Source: Scylla paramamosain
Lineage: Eukaryota; Arthropoda; Malacostraca; Decapoda; Portunidae
DNA: 64,000 nucleotides
Reading direction: 5' to 3'
Assembly: GCF_035594125.1 (NCBI RefSeq)
Contig: NW_026973698.1
Coordinates: 48,501-112,500, forward strand
The notes under the pieces were generated by a model, which was not told where the DNA came from, ran no database searches, and was given only the letters and a program-made list of their open reading frames with translations. Position numbers and translations under genes: made by a program. This document shows positions 27,814-39,490 of this stretch, in pieces. The number at the start of each line of letters is the position of its first letter. Positions within the stretch are counted from its first letter, which is position 1.

Positions 27814-28860
27814 GTGTTGGGGTAAAGTTAAAAGCAAAGACGGCAGGCGGCATCCCTCTTCATCTCCCTCACCTGATTAATGCTAATTGGACCTTAACTT
27901 AAACACGCGGCCAGGTGTACTCTGACCAAGAGATAAGCTCACTACTCAAAAAAAATCCTCCCCACCTCCTCCTCCTCCTCCTCCTCCTCCTCCTCCTCCC
28001 CACGCCCCTCCCCTCTCTCATTACCATCCTTCAGCGGCCTGGAATGCGCGCACCTCAATCAGCGTGAGTGGACATCGGTGGGCTGCGGGGAAAGTTGCTA
28101 GAGGCTTGCTGCAGGAGGGCGGAAGGGATGAGGGGCGCGGGGTAGTGGTGAGAAAGAAAGGAGTGTAGGCATGATGAGTTTGGTTGGAAAATTGTGAAAA
28201 GAAAGAAAGGAATACGGGTAATGAAATATTAGTTAAAACAAAAATAGAAAAAAAAGAATAAAAAGGTACAAGGATGAGAAATAACGAAATCTGAAAAAAA
28301 AAAGGAAGCGAATGTGGAAAAATGGAATAGCACTGTGAGTGAAGCTTGGGCAGTGAGGAGAGGATTGCTTGTTTACAGCAAGTAATTTAATTAAAGATTC
28401 ATGTTATACCTTCACTGTTTTAATTTAATCATGGTCATAGGAGTTGAGGGTAATGAGCAGCATGCACGTGGCTCTTTGTGTGACGCTCGGTGAGACATGC
28501 AACACTGTCTGTCTGTCGGTCTGTCTGTCGGTAGTGGGAGTTAACACGATACTTGTTCCAAAGCAGTCAAGGCCAAAGTGAAACACGGGATTCATTGTAC
28601 AAAAGCACCAACGACACGAGATGGCAACCCAAACGCACCCAAACACACACACACTCACATGTGGTAATAATGGCTCTCCCGCCCGCCACATCCCAGGAAA
28701 AGTTTGTTAGCAGTTAATAGGCCGCAATTTTCCTTATGTAAAGTCGTCTTGGTCTCGTTCGGAGCAAATCACCATCATCGCAGTAGTTTGTAGTTTATTT
28801 TTTCATCCAGCACTCTCTGACTTCCCCACACGTCATATTGGCAATTCTCTCCTACCCCAC

Positions 28861-28909
<49 letters not shown>

Positions 28910-28910
28910 G
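27577..28910. other. (GA)n, (CT)n, (CCT)n arrays and unassigned sequence
   Basis: (GA)n at 27623-27710, (CT)n at 27779-27811, (CCT)n at about 27967-27999 and (CT)n at 28863-28907. Between 28020 and 28860 the sequence is mixed, with a CTGTCTGTCGGT-type short repeat near 28507-28533. No gene was recognised. Confidence 0.7.
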
Positions 28911-29887
28911 GCAACCACAACGTGCGCACCTTCCCTCTTCACTTCACCTCAGACTCTGTTGACTCTGATACCTAGCGTGCTTATTTTCCCATTGGTTTGT
29001 TCCGGAACTCCGCCAGTCTCTACACGCCACAGATGACAACTCTGCTAACGCCTGTCAGCCTCCAGTGATCACTCGTTACAAACTTTTCTGGACCCTGACC
29101 GGAGGAGGCAATGACTGCTGCGGCCTGACTTAAAGAAGTGTTGTTCCGTCTGCCTGCCTGGCCGTGAATAGGCTGCTGAGCTGCCCGCTAGATATCCTTA
29201 CAGACCTCAGACCTTGCTGTATTGCTCGAAATTAAACCAAGTACTGCTAGTCAATTCAGACGGGTCGCAATTACTATGGACTCGCGGAAGACCAAAGCTT
29301 TTCCGCTCGAATCAAGGTCTTAACGAAGGCGATGAAACACCTCCACCGAACCCAAGTGAAGGCGAGCAGACGGAGTGGCGGGCAGGAGTGGTGGGTCAGT
29401 GGCTTCTTACCTTGACCTCCGTGAACACAGGTGACGGCACACTTACCTGCAAAGAAAAGGGATTATCAGCACGGTTGTTATATTCTACCTGAGTACAGCC
29501 TTACTGAATTTTTTTTGTGTGCATATTTATTGCATTGAGTGTCGAGCTGATGTTCAGCCAGCTTTGACCTAATTAAAGCGTAGAAATTGCACTGAAAGGA
29601 ATATGAAAAATACGAAGTTAAACTACACAAGGTATCAAATAAAAATCAAGGAACGTCTGTCCGCCATCTTCCTTTCCAACATCACATCCACCCTTTCAAG
29701 AAATAGCATTATAAAAGCCATACTATAACTTTTTCCTCCCGTCAAATAAAGTCGCTATTTTCTATTTCAGTGGAGAGCCTGTGAGTTGCAAACACCACAA
29801 CTTCACGGCACCTTTTTTCCCCTCGCCTGGCTGGTTGTCTTGCATCTCTCCGACACTCCAGTTCGTGACTCAGCCACCATAAGATGG
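28911..29887. other. unique sequence, possible host noncoding region
   Basis: Mixed composition, low repeat content. A 92-codon frame at 29214-29492 has no motif. I see no defensible gene. Confidence 0.4.
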
Positions 29888-30030
29888 AGATAATTAATTA
29901 CAGTTGTCAGCTAAAGCAAATGGTACTCTCACACACTCACCTATTCGCGCACCACACCCACCAATCCACACTCACACTAAAGCAACCGATGCCACGCAGG
30001 GCACAGGGTATCAGGAAAAGCCCTCCCTGT
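29888..30030 (-). mobile_element. inverted copy of an RNase H-type LINE 3' end
   Basis: On the minus strand this stretch matches 31070-31200 on the plus strand over about 130 bp: both contain CTGTGCCCTGCGTGGCATC, GTGTGAGTGTGGATTGG and GTACCATTTGCTTTAGC. It is therefore a 3' UTR of the same LINE in the opposite orientation, directly before the plus-strand copy. Confidence 0.88.
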
Positions 30031-30085
30031 TGCACTGCAACTTCACCGTTGGTGGCAGCGTCACCCCCCTATGCTCTCAGTACAG

Positions 30086-31256
30086 CTACCTCGAAGCTCC
30101 AGTCAAGATCTCAGCAGTCCTCCCTGCCCCTACAACCCCTACAACTCCCTACCCCTACAACCAAGTTGGATCCGCCTCCTCTCCAGCTGCAGCTGGCCTT
30201 GGAACACATGGCGACAGTGACGTCCTTCATCACAGCTCATCGCCTCTACACTGACGGGTCTCTCCAGTCGGATGGAGCGGCTGGTGGTGCGGTTTTCTCA
30301 CCTGACTTGGAACCACTTCCAGGTGGCTGGGTCGGCCGTCGGCTCGGAAACCACTCCAGCTCAACGTTGTGTGAGCTCTATGCTATCCTGGATGCTGTTA
30401 GCCTCGTGTGTCAGAGGGGAGTGAATGCAGTTGTTATTTGTGACTCAAAGGCCCTTCAGTCCCTTTCTGCTACCCGTCCCACCCACCTAATAGTAGTTCA
30501 ACAGATTCTTTCCTTTTAGCATTAATGACTGCTCGTAATGTGTGTGTCAAGTTTATGTTGGTAATATCTCATGTTGGTTTACGTCACAATGCTACAGCTG
30601 ACCGCCTAGCGAAGGATGCCTGCCGTCTACCTCCGCGAGGTGATGGTCGTCCTCACTCCCTGTCATGCCACCTCTCCAGGGTCCGCCCCGCCGCTCTCCT
30701 ACCTATGCGGCGTCGCAGGGATACTGAGAGGCCCCACAGTATCACCAACAACCATTACAAGTCCGTCTGCCGCCACAAGTACACGTACCGTTGCCGGGGT
30801 CTTACGGTTCGGCGGCACAACATTGTCTCGACGCGTCTGCGGCTGGGCTACCGTCCGCCGTGACAGATTGCCGGGGTACAGGGCGAGCCTCCCTTCACAG
30901 AGTGTCGCTTGTGCCGCGCACCGCTTGCCAACACCATCGAGCACTACTGCCTGGTGTGCCCCACTGTTCGGCACCTCCTACCCCAAGGTCTGCCGCTGGA
31001 TGCTGTCTGTCGCCATATTCTGGTGCCCGATTTTCTCGATGAGATTCTCGTGCGTTACCCTCGATTTGGTGGCTTTTCCTGATGCCCTGTGCCCTGCGTG
31101 GCATCAGTTGCTTTTGTGTGAGTGTGGATTGGTGGGTGGGGTGCACGAATGGTGAGTGTGTGAGCGTACCATTTGCTTTAGCTTGCAACTGTAATTAAGT
31201 TTCTCTATCTTATGATGTCTGACGTTATTTGCGTAATAAATTAATCAAATCAAATC
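30086..31256 (+). pseudogene. RNase H domain and 3' end of a LINE, frameshifted
   Basis: This is the C-terminal part of a non-LTR ORF2 with an RNase H domain, as in I-type LINEs. Visible catalytic-type motifs are HRLYTDGSLQSDGAAGGAVF (first Asp), LCELYAILDAV (Glu), VVICDSKALQSL (Asp) and ISHVGLRHNATADRLAKDA (His and last Asp). Then come RHNIVSTRLRLGYRPP and a short Cys/His-rich tail with the pattern CRLC...HYCLVCP, ending near 31080. The pieces lie in different frames, with shifts near 30150, 30510 and 30865, so it is not functional. The RT is missing (5' truncation). The 3' end shows AATAAA near 31232 and a short TCAAA-repeat tail at about 31240-31256. Confidence 0.9.
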
Positions 31257-31257
<1 letters not shown>

Positions 31258-31293
<36 letters not shown>

Positions 31294-31295
31294 GA

Positions 31296-31358
<63 letters not shown>
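31258..31358. repeat. (CT)n and (GT)n arrays
   Basis: (CT)n at about 31258-31290, then (GT)n at about 31299-31358, directly after the LINE tail. Confidence 0.95.
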
Positions 31359-31362
<4 letters not shown>

Positions 31363-31703
31363 TGACATTCACTGTGGCAGAGGGAGTGCTAGAAACCGGA
31401 AGGTGTAATTTACGCCTTTGTTTTCTGGCGATGACTCGAGGAAGAAGATTGAATACATTAGTAAAGGCTCATTGAATCAATAGGCGGCACGTGTACATAC
31501 AGACGCACTTAATCTGCATACATAGGTACATTCAATACAGTCTAGATTTCTATATGTATTATTACAAAGACCACGGCGGCGTTGACTAGGAAGCGCTCCA
31601 TCACCACGGCCAGGAGCAGCACGCCGCCCCTTGCCCGTAATTCTCCAGTCTGGTAAAACATTGCCAAAACTTTCCCTCTTTCCAGCCCAAGCTTTGACAG
31701 GCT

Positions 31704-31771
<68 letters not shown>

Positions 31772-31972
31772 ATAGCTATAATTTTCCTCCCTTACGTAGT
31801 TTTCATCCTCCATTTGTCTTCCATGAACGCAACATTCTAGTCATTTGTTAATAAGAACATCTCGCTTCTTCATATTTATTACGTTGCCTTAGGCGGAAAA
31901 AAAACGCTATCAGACTCACTTCTGATCCCTTTCCCGCTATAATTTCTCCATTGTCCATAATTCTTTTCAGTG

Positions 31973-32013
<41 letters not shown>

Positions 32014-32876
32014 GCGGCAATAATAAATCTCACAAAGGATCTCGCAGCTTCTCCGCCAATGGGGCCAAGGAGCACCAGCTTTCCTCTCCAATAGCCATGC
32101 CACCTTTGTCCTCCTCCTCCTCCTCCTCCTCCTCCTCCTCCTCCTCGTTCATTAATCACTCCCCTTCTCTTCTTCTCGATTTCATTCTCAGTCTCACCCC
32201 ATCACACCACTGTCTCTCGTCTCATCCTCTCTCTCTTACTTTCATTTCAATCCCGTTTTTCCCTCTCCCCCGCCATCTCTCCTTTTCTCAGCACAACTCT
32301 TGTCCTTCATGAAGTGTTTCGAGAGGCCAAACAAAAGCTGAAGCTCTGGATTTTCTCTCGAAGCAAAGAATTAATGTCCAACTAAATCACTGCCTCAGAC
32401 GAGACGAATGAAGGGCTGACTTTTTTTTTTTTTTTCAAGGAAGCGAGTGAAATGAACAGCCTCGTCCTTCACGCTTAACATCGGAAGGAAAAAATAACGT
32501 AAATAAAACGAAAAAAAAATAAACAAATAAAAAATGAGGAAAAGAATATTGCCAAACTTGGTAGCAAACAAAAATGTTAAGCAGAGAATATCATTTCTTT
32601 TCCTTTTAGAATTAATTTCCCTTCTATATGCAAGTCACCATCTCCTTCGCCGAGTTGTATTTACCCTCTTTGTGGTGTAATCTTTCAGGAAATTGTAAGT
32701 CTCGTGAAGAGTAACTGGATGCGAAATTGTTCAGCAGACGACTTGTGAAAGAGAGGAGCGGGAGGGAAAGTGCACAGCCTTGAGGAAGATGAAGATGTGA
32801 AGTGAGATGATGAGGACAGGAAGGCGCAGGTCTGGCCGAGGAGGAATGAGGGAAAACAATAATAAGTGTAAGCTAA
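31359..32876. other. unassigned sequence with (GT)n, (CA)n and (CCT)n arrays
   Basis: (GT)n at 31705-31770, (CA)n at 31974-32012, (CCT)n at about 32109-32147 and a T-run at 32422-32437. The rest has no recognisable gene, RNA or TE motif. Confidence 0.6.
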
Positions 32877-32877
32877 G

Positions 32878-32912
<35 letters not shown>

Positions 32913-32919
32913 AATAATG

Positions 32920-32964
<45 letters not shown>

Positions 32965-32965
32965 G
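32877..32965. repeat. (CAA)n followed by (AAT)n
   Basis: (CAA)n at about 32878-32911 passes directly into (AAT)n to about 32965. Confidence 0.95.
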
Positions 32966-33023
32966 AAATGGGAGTAATTCCGAAAACCAGTCAAAATCAC
33001 ATTAACGCTACAAAACAAAAAGT

Positions 33024-33055
33024 TTTACTTCATTAAAAGTTTACTTCATTAAAAG
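33024..33055. repeat. 16-bp direct duplication
   Basis: TTTACTTCATTAAAAG occurs twice in direct succession, immediately before the hairpin element at 33060. It may be unrelated or may be a target-side duplication. Confidence 0.8.
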
Positions 33056-33059
33056 TATG

Positions 33060-33149
33060 GGATCACCTGAAGATCCGCCACCCCAGATTGTCTCACCTGA
33101 AGATCTGCCACCCCGAGTGCGGCTGGGGTGGCGGATCTTCAGGTGATCC
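33060..33149. repeat. GC-rich hairpin with 26-bp perfect inverted repeat and an internal third copy
   Basis: The left arm (33060-33085, starting GGATCACCTGAAGATCC) is the perfect reverse complement of the right arm (33124-33149). Between them lies a second direct copy of the left arm at 33093-33114 with one C-to-T change, which can pair with 33125-33146 around a 10-nt loop. So two alternative stems share one right arm. The element is more GC-rich than its AT-rich surroundings. I do not recognise a family. It could be a tiny foldback transposon or a structured RNA locus. Confidence 0.85.
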
Positions 33150-33420
33150 GAAAAAAAATAACTTCATTTTGCATTCAGTATCCCATTTCGCTCTGTATGA
33201 CAAAAACAAGGAGGAAGAAAAAAAAAAGACGCAGAAGAGAAGAAAAAAGAAATCTGATCGTTTTAACTTTGAAGACAACAAAAACCTGTTCAGTAAAAAG
33301 TAGCAAGTTTCCGATCAACCTTCACTAGGATCAGAAACTTTCTGAAAAGAACAGACGAGCAATTTGGTTCACGAAAAGGGAAAGATTTACGCCGTTATTT
33401 GGCTCTTAAGGATCACAGCT

Positions 33421-33438
33421 GTGTGTGTGTGTGTGTGT

Positions 33439-33510
<72 letters not shown>

Positions 33511-33571
33511 ATTACTGTCTGCTGTCTCATCCTCATTCTTTCTTTTATCCTGTTCTCTCCTCTTCTCCCCA

Positions 33572-33613
<42 letters not shown>
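33421..33613. repeat. (GT)n, (GA)n and (CT)n arrays
   Basis: (GT)n at 33421-33439, (GA)n at 33441-33509 and (CT)n at about 33577-33613. The GA and CT arms are inverted and could fold back. Confidence 0.95.
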
Positions 33614-33614
<1 letters not shown>

Positions 33615-33619
33615 AATGA

Positions 33620-34330
33620 TGACATAACGTCGTCTCCCCTACTCCACCGGACGAGGCGGGCGCCTCATGGCAAGCCAATGGCAAGACAGGCGAGGCCACA
33701 CAGCTTCGAGCACACATCCATCTCTTGGCGTAATGGCGGCCGCTCATCTGAGGCACTGTACCTTTGTCTCTTCCACGAAGCAAGATGGCCGGCGTGTGAC
33801 CCCGGATGGCGAAGATAAGCCGCGACCACTTCCGTTCATCACGACGTCGACAACACACACACACACACACGAACCACACAACACTCGACTGCTGCTGCTC
33901 CTTCCCCGGTGATACCGACTTGTGATTGGTTCCCGTGCCGTCCAGCCTCTCTCTCTTAGTGTTCCACAGCTCCGTCATCTTCCTGTCACCATTACGTGCT
34001 GATAACTACGCAATACATATTTTTCTAGCAAGAACTGGACGTGTTATATAAGCGTGAACACTTTTTACAATGCTAAGCCTCACAGCGGCAGAGTCTGGCA
34101 TTAAGGGCTCGCTGGCGTGCGAGGCTTCACGAGGCTCCGAACCAGTCGCCTCGAGCAGCGAGCAACAGGCAGTGTTGTAATGCCATCTGGCAGCGTGCAG
34201 TGTCTTCCTGATCCAGACTGTGTGTGTGTGGAGACAAGGACTGCACGAGAAGAGGCACTCACGGGCTGGAAAATAACCCAGTGTGCTCCTTATTAAATAA
34301 TACTGTGACCAGCAACCATGACTGTACTGC
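33620..34330. promoter_or_regulatory. CpG-rich region with YY1-like and CCAAT words (weak promoter candidate)
   Basis: The stretch is less repetitive and rich in CG dinucleotides. It contains AATGGCGGCC (about 33732) and CAAGATGGCC (about 33781), which resemble YY1 binding words, and GATTGGTT (about 33924), an inverted CCAAT box. No open frame with a recognised product follows. Suggestive only. Confidence 0.18.
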
Positions 34331-34340
34331 GCGCGAGAGA

Positions 34341-34460
34341 GAGGGAGTGGGAGGGATGAAGCAGGGAGAGGGAACAGTGGAGAAGGGAGAGGGAGAGGGA
34401 GGAGTGGAAGGAGAGGGAGAGGAAGGGGTGGAGGGAGAGGGAGAGGGAGACAGTAACGGA
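34341..34460. repeat. GAGGGA-type purine minisatellite
   Basis: Irregular repeats of GGAGAGGGAGAGG with GTGGAGG variants. Frames across it (Gly/Glu-rich) are compositional. Confidence 0.85.
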
Positions 34461-34974
34461 AGGAGTGGGCGAGGTCCTATTTTTCCGTGGTGAGAGGATA
34501 AGACGTGAGTGGAGGAGGGTGGCGGCGCTACTGAGGAGCTGGGAGGAAGAGGAAGAGAAGGGGAGCCATAACACCTTAATGGTTTAGGAAGGGACGACCT
34601 GAAATATGTATAAGAAGATCCAAGTGATGAAAGAGAAGCCAATATAATGAGTAGTTGAGAGGAAGGTTACCACGTAGACTATTCAGGAAAGTGTTAAGAG
34701 GAACAAGAGTGCAGGTGAAGGAAGATCAGGGCAAGAGTTTTTATCAGGATTAAAGGAGACTACTAGTAACAGGGAGGTGAAAGTGACACACTGAGAAAAA
34801 AAAAAAAAAGTCTACAGAAGTGATTATCAGTGCAAGTAGAGCAAAGTGCGGTATAATGTAGTCACTGGTTGAAAGGGAATAGGAGCGAGTTAAAAGGGAC
34901 AACAATTACAAAGTGGTGAGCGGGACAGGAATTAGAAGGAAGAGAGACGGAGAAAACCTGGAGGAGGATAAAAC
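34461..34974. other. purine-rich unassigned sequence
   Basis: G/A-rich with an A-run at about 34797-34809. No gene motif was seen. Confidence 0.5.
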
Positions 34975-35340
34975 AAAAGAAAAAAAAGGGAGACAGAGAG
35001 GAAATGTAGACCTGTAGAAGAGTGACGAGGCACTGAGGTGAAGGTCCCCGAACAGAGACGAAGGCGGTAGTAAAAAAATGACAGCATAAGTGTCTTGAAA
35101 CAGTTCAAGTCATAACAAGTGGAAATACAGAGGCAGGCAGGGAGTTCCAGAGTTTACCAGAGAAAGGGATGAATGACTGAGAATACTGGTTAACTCTTGC
35201 ATTAGAAAGGTGGACAGAATAGGGGTGAGAGAAAGAAGAAAGTCTTGTGCAGCGAGGCCGCGGGAGGAGGGGAGGGATGTAGTTAGCAAGATCAGAAGAG
35301 AAGGAGTTGATAAGACGAAAAGCTTTTAATTCCATCCTGT
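34975..35340 (-). pseudogene. C-terminus and 3' UTR of a jockey-like LINE
   Basis: On the minus strand the last 76 open codons (35335 to 35105) read FRLINSFSSDLANYIPPLL, then SSFSHPYSVHLSNARVNQYS and FSGKLWNSLPASVFP. This is the standard C-terminal block of jockey-type ORF2 proteins. The final FKR-type residues are lost by a frameshift. The roughly 130 bp beyond the stop resemble the family's 3' UTR, and A-rich plus-strand sequence at 34975-34990 would be its T-rich tail. Confidence 0.78.
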
Positions 35341-35531
35341 CTTAAGAGCGGTTACTGAGGGTTACTGAAAAGATGAGGGAAGAGGATGGGGAGTGAATGG
35401 GAGCCTGCAGAGGAGTGACGAAGATTACTGGGAGGTTAAGGGAAGAGGATGGGGAGTGATCGCCCTCCAAGGAAACTTGTCTTCCCTTCATCCTCACGAG
35501 CCGCCATTCAGCAGTGTGTCACCCATCACAG

Positions 35532-35533
<2 letters not shown>
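35341..35533. repeat. imperfect local duplication
   Basis: GGGAAGAGGATGGGGAGTGA occurs at about 35378 and 35440 within two similar, roughly 60-70 bp G/A-rich segments. Confidence 0.6.
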
Positions 35534-35628
<95 letters not shown>

Positions 35629-35752
35629 ACCAAGCGAAGGTTCCCGAACTGTAAACGCGATATAAAAAAAGCTAATTCGATGTGATGGAGGATGGGGAGG
35701 ACTGGGAGGGAAGGATGAGGTGGTGGTGGTGGTGGTGGTGGTGGTGGTGGTG
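35534..35752. repeat. (GA)n and (GGT)n arrays
   Basis: (GA)n with one C interruption at 35534-35629, and (GGT)n at about 35720-35752. Confidence 0.95.
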
Positions 35753-36106
35753 ATATGCCTGTTTTATAGTATCGGGCTGTTCATACATAACACTTCATGC
35801 AATAATGCTTTCTACTAAAAAATGTAAGAGCCAAGACCGCAGTGCTCTTCAAACACATTCCATTTCATTATTTTGTTACTTGAGACAGACCAAATGCTGC
35901 ACATTATGGAATTACTGACAACACTATCGATGCCAAATTCCTGACAAAAGAAATGCCAGGTAAGCAAGGCGCACGGCGGCACACAGGGCCTGGCCTCGCG
36001 TGCTGCTCACACTGCTGCCCACGAGGCACTTGATGAAATTCCCGCGACCACTGGGCGAGGCGCGCAAAGTGGCCCACGAATTGAATGTCCAAGCAGCGCC
36101 AGCTTG

Positions 36107-36166
<60 letters not shown>

Positions 36167-36697
36167 TTAAATAATAATGTTTTGGCGCGCCTCCACACGG
36201 AGTTCTCGGATCGTGAGAGAAAGGCGTGCATCATTTATGTCTCAACAATGAAGTACTGTTTGTTTGTTTGTGAGCCGCTTCCCTTGGAAACTCTCATACT
36301 GACCATAAGCTTATTTTCACCTCTGACACATCTATCTGTACCTATAATTCAACGCCATTCACTGTCTCTACAGCACTTAAACATGTTCTCCTCCTCTACA
36401 AGAATCAGCTTTTAGCAACCCATCATAAAAGAAAGGAAAGTTAAGTATTCCATTTCACACTCAGCGGCTTTCCGTCTTCACAACAAAACACAAGGCAGGG
36501 CCAGGCGTCCCCCGCCGCCCTGCCAGCCTGCGCCTGTAGGTGCGCCTCCTCCGCCCTTACTTCATGAATGCTTCGCTACTCCAGTGCATTGTTATCATCA
36601 CCACACCACCATACCACACCACACAATCACTTGCGCCCCCTTCATTCCTCCTTCCTTTTTTCTCCTCCTCTCATATTCGTCATTTTCTTCTTTTCGT
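35753..36697. other. unassigned sequence with a (GT)n array
   Basis: (GT)n at 36108-36165. The flanks are mixed sequence without a supported gene. Confidence 0.5.
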
Positions 36698-36729
36698 CCT
36701 CCTCCTCCTCCTCCTCATCCTCCTCTACA

Positions 36730-36776
<47 letters not shown>

Positions 36777-36780
36777 TCAC
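36698..36780. repeat. (CCT)n and (ACT)n trinucleotide arrays
   Basis: CCT repeats at about 36698-36725 and ACT/ACC repeats at about 36731-36780. All three frames stay open, as expected of trinucleotide arrays. Confidence 0.92.
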
Positions 36781-37909
36781 TTCACCGTTACTTCCCTTCA
36801 TTCCTTCTTCCTTCTTCCTCCTCCCCCTCTATTCCTCCTTTTTTCCTCTTCCCACTGCAACAATCTATGCATTTCACACTTGGAAATACATTGAAATGGC
36901 CGGAAAACCCTGGAAAATGAGGGAAATGTTGACAAAGAGAGACAGACTGGTAGGAGGGAAGGTCTCGGTCTGGGTCCTGATTGTGTTGGTGATAGTGGGA
37001 GACGCTCTGAACGGGACTGCACCTATATTTACGTAACATAATTCATTTTGAAAATCGCCAGAAGAAAGAAGACGCCCAGACTGGAATCCACTACAAATTC
37101 TGACTCGTCGTTTACTTTAAATAATACCCAAAATATAAAAAGATTACCGAACTCAGTAATAATAACGAAATATCCAAAAAACAATCTGTATTTTTTTACG
37201 AACGGTGCCACAAAAACATTATAATATCTAGAAACAAAACGCAGCCAGACTAGATCCTATTATATATTCTGAATCCTCCCAAAAATGTCCTTTTTAGACA
37301 AATAAAGAAAACACGAATTGCTCGTCGTATAAAGAAAATAGTTTTTCATTTTTAGCAACGGATGTATGTTAGATTTGAAAATACGCATCGCTACACTAGA
37401 TTTTATTGAATATTATTACTTGGTACATGTTTCTTATATTTGTTAAGTCTTAAATCCAATACAATACAATCCTAGGCGTGCTAATTAAGAAAAAAAAATG
37501 TAAAAATATATAAAATGACGAACCGGTTTATTTTCGACAAACAAAAAAACATCTAGACTGGATTTTATTATGTGTCATTCCTTGTTATAGTTTCCTAATA
37601 ATAAATCAAATATCAAAACAATGCCAACCCCATCAGTAGAAAGGAAAGAATAATGATACCGCGCCGATTTTTTTTTTCCTCCTTTCCTCAGTACCTCTTC
37701 CCTTTTCTACCCTGCATACTCTTCCTCTACCCTTCACCTTTCTTCCCTTTCCTAGTACTATATATCCCAAGTTTAAAAAAAAACACCTGGAAACTGCTGG
37801 AAATCCTGAAATTTACGCTAAATATTGACGGGGAGAGAGTGTTACCATAGCAGAGACGGGACTGGGCTGGACTCGGCGGGGTTTGGCAGGGCTGGGCGCC
37901 AAGGATACT
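36781..37909. repeat. AT-rich degenerate repeat, period about 160 bp, about four copies
   Basis: The core CAGACTGGAATCCAC and its variants CAGACTAGATCC, CACTAGATTTTATT and TAGACTGGATTTTATT recur near 37077, 37247, 37396 and 37554, each followed by a similar AT-rich segment. Copies are strongly diverged. Similar CCTGGAAA-type flanks occur near 36907 and 37789. The flanks contain no gene. Confidence 0.5.
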
Positions 37910-38026
37910 GTGGTGTGTGTTTGTGTGTGTGTGTGCGTGTGTCTGCCCTCTGTGTATGTGTGTGTACGTGTGTCTGCCCTCTGTGTGTGTGTGTGTATGT
38001 GTGTGTGTGTGTGTAACTGTTCTGTT

Positions 38027-38094
<68 letters not shown>

Positions 38095-38140
38095 CGCGCG
38101 TTTAAGTGTATAACTGCCCTGTGTGTGTGTGTATGTGTGT
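37910..38140. repeat. interrupted (GT)n region
   Basis: (GT)n broken by CTGCCCTCTGTG words at about 37962, 37974 and 38117, giving a local higher-order pattern. Confidence 0.9.
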
Positions 38141-38147
38141 GTGTGTG

Positions 38148-38330
38148 TGTAATAATAATAATAATAATAAACGGTTTATTATTTAGGCAGTTAACAAAGT
38201 GAAAATGTACATAGGGGGTGGGGAAATACTTAACATTAATCCTAAAGGTAAGTCTAATCTAGAAGGGACTATTGATTGATGGCTCGCACCATGGTAGGAA
38301 TCGCACTGAGTCTGTACCGGTCCGTGCGCG
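38148..38330 (-). mobile_element. probable 3' end of a retroposon with (ATT)n tail
   Basis: On the minus strand the segment ends AATAATAAACCG followed by (ATT)n (plus-strand AAT repeats at 38150-38169). An AATAAA-type signal directly before a simple-repeat tail is typical of a 5'-truncated LINE or SINE end. No coding part remains, and the family is not identified. Confidence 0.4.
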
Positions 38331-38333
38331 GCG

Positions 38334-38365
<32 letters not shown>

Positions 38366-39330
38366 ATCTAACTTCCCTGCGTGTGTGTGTGTGTGAGGCA
38401 AAAAAACGGAACTACTGGTTGGATGGTTGATTACTCTTAGGTCATAGTTAACGTTACATGGACGTCACGAAAGAACGCTGACACTGGACGGCGATTATCC
38501 ACTCAGAGATACAGCAAAGGGAAACAGCAAGGAGAGAAATTGCAATGGAACGTTTTCTTCACTGGAGACGACACCTGCATCTTTCCTTCCTCGTAAACAC
38601 TTGATGATGCTGAGTGTTGGAGAGTATGAGGTCAAGTACCTTAATTAGTGGAATCTGTCTGCGTATCAGCTTCACGTGAGGGATTGGAAGGTTTTTTATT
38701 CGCTGTTTGTCTCAATGTTTAACTCTGCGACTTGTTAACTGACTGACACTTTTAGGATTTCACATTTTTATTTATTTATTTATTTTTTTACCAGTCTCCG
38801 TTGTCCTTGGCCAGAGCAGCAATTACATGAAAAAAAAAAGTAAGAGTAAAAGGAAATCTTGAGAACGTGGATGATATTAAGCTTTAGCGAACACGAAATC
38901 ACATCTCACACAACAAAATACAAATTTGGAGCTAAAGGTTCATTATTGGCTAAGCATCTCACTCTGTAGCTGCGCGTGTCCGTCCCGGCAAGCACGTGGG
39001 CGACATTGAACGTTACAAAGCATGAAATCAAAGGCTCTTAATTGCTGAGTTCCATCTAGGTATTCATTTCACGTCACGGACTCAAGGGTCATGGCTCCAG
39101 ATCTCTTACGTTGTAACTGCACGGTTCCTTTCATGTAATGTAGAGTATGAATTCAAATAATCTCTGTTGAAATGCATCTGTGTATTTATTCCACGTTAGG
39201 GACTATAAAATTAACTATGAAATGTCAAACGAGATCCATTTAGTTAATTATTAGTTAATAAACACCCCGTCTACGTATTAATCAGAAGAAAACTGTGCTA
39301 AACAAGCATATCACTAGTGGCGATGCTAGC
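38331..39330. other. (GT)n array and unique sequence
   Basis: (GT)n at about 38333-38361 and 38380-38396. The rest to 39330 has normal complexity and no motif that I recognise. Confidence 0.5.
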
Positions 39331-39490
39331 GCTATTGATGGTGGTGGTGGTGGTGGTGGTGGTGGCGGTGACGGATCCATGTTATCTCGTGAACCAATCA
39401 GTGAAGTCATACAGCGGTGGTGGTGGTGGTGGTGGTGGTGGTGACGGATACATGTTATCTCATGAACCAACCAGTGAAGTCATACAGCGG
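39331..39490. repeat. tandem duplication of about 72 bp containing (GGT)n
   Basis: Each copy has (GGT)n, then GTGACGGATCCATGTTATCT or GTGACGGATACATGTTATCT, and ends GTGAAGTCATACAGCGG. The copies end near 39417 and 39489 and differ by a few substitutions. Confidence 0.9.

Noticed and set aside
29400..29465. Two good minus-strand splice donors (CAG/GTAAGT and AAG/GTAAGA) about 30 bp apart
   Set aside because: No acceptor pairing or coding exon could be supported around them.
33060..33149. Resemblance of GGCGGATC..AGGTGATC words to a primate Alu
   Set aside because: Only short words match, in a different order; no poly(A) or further similarity. Chance resemblance.
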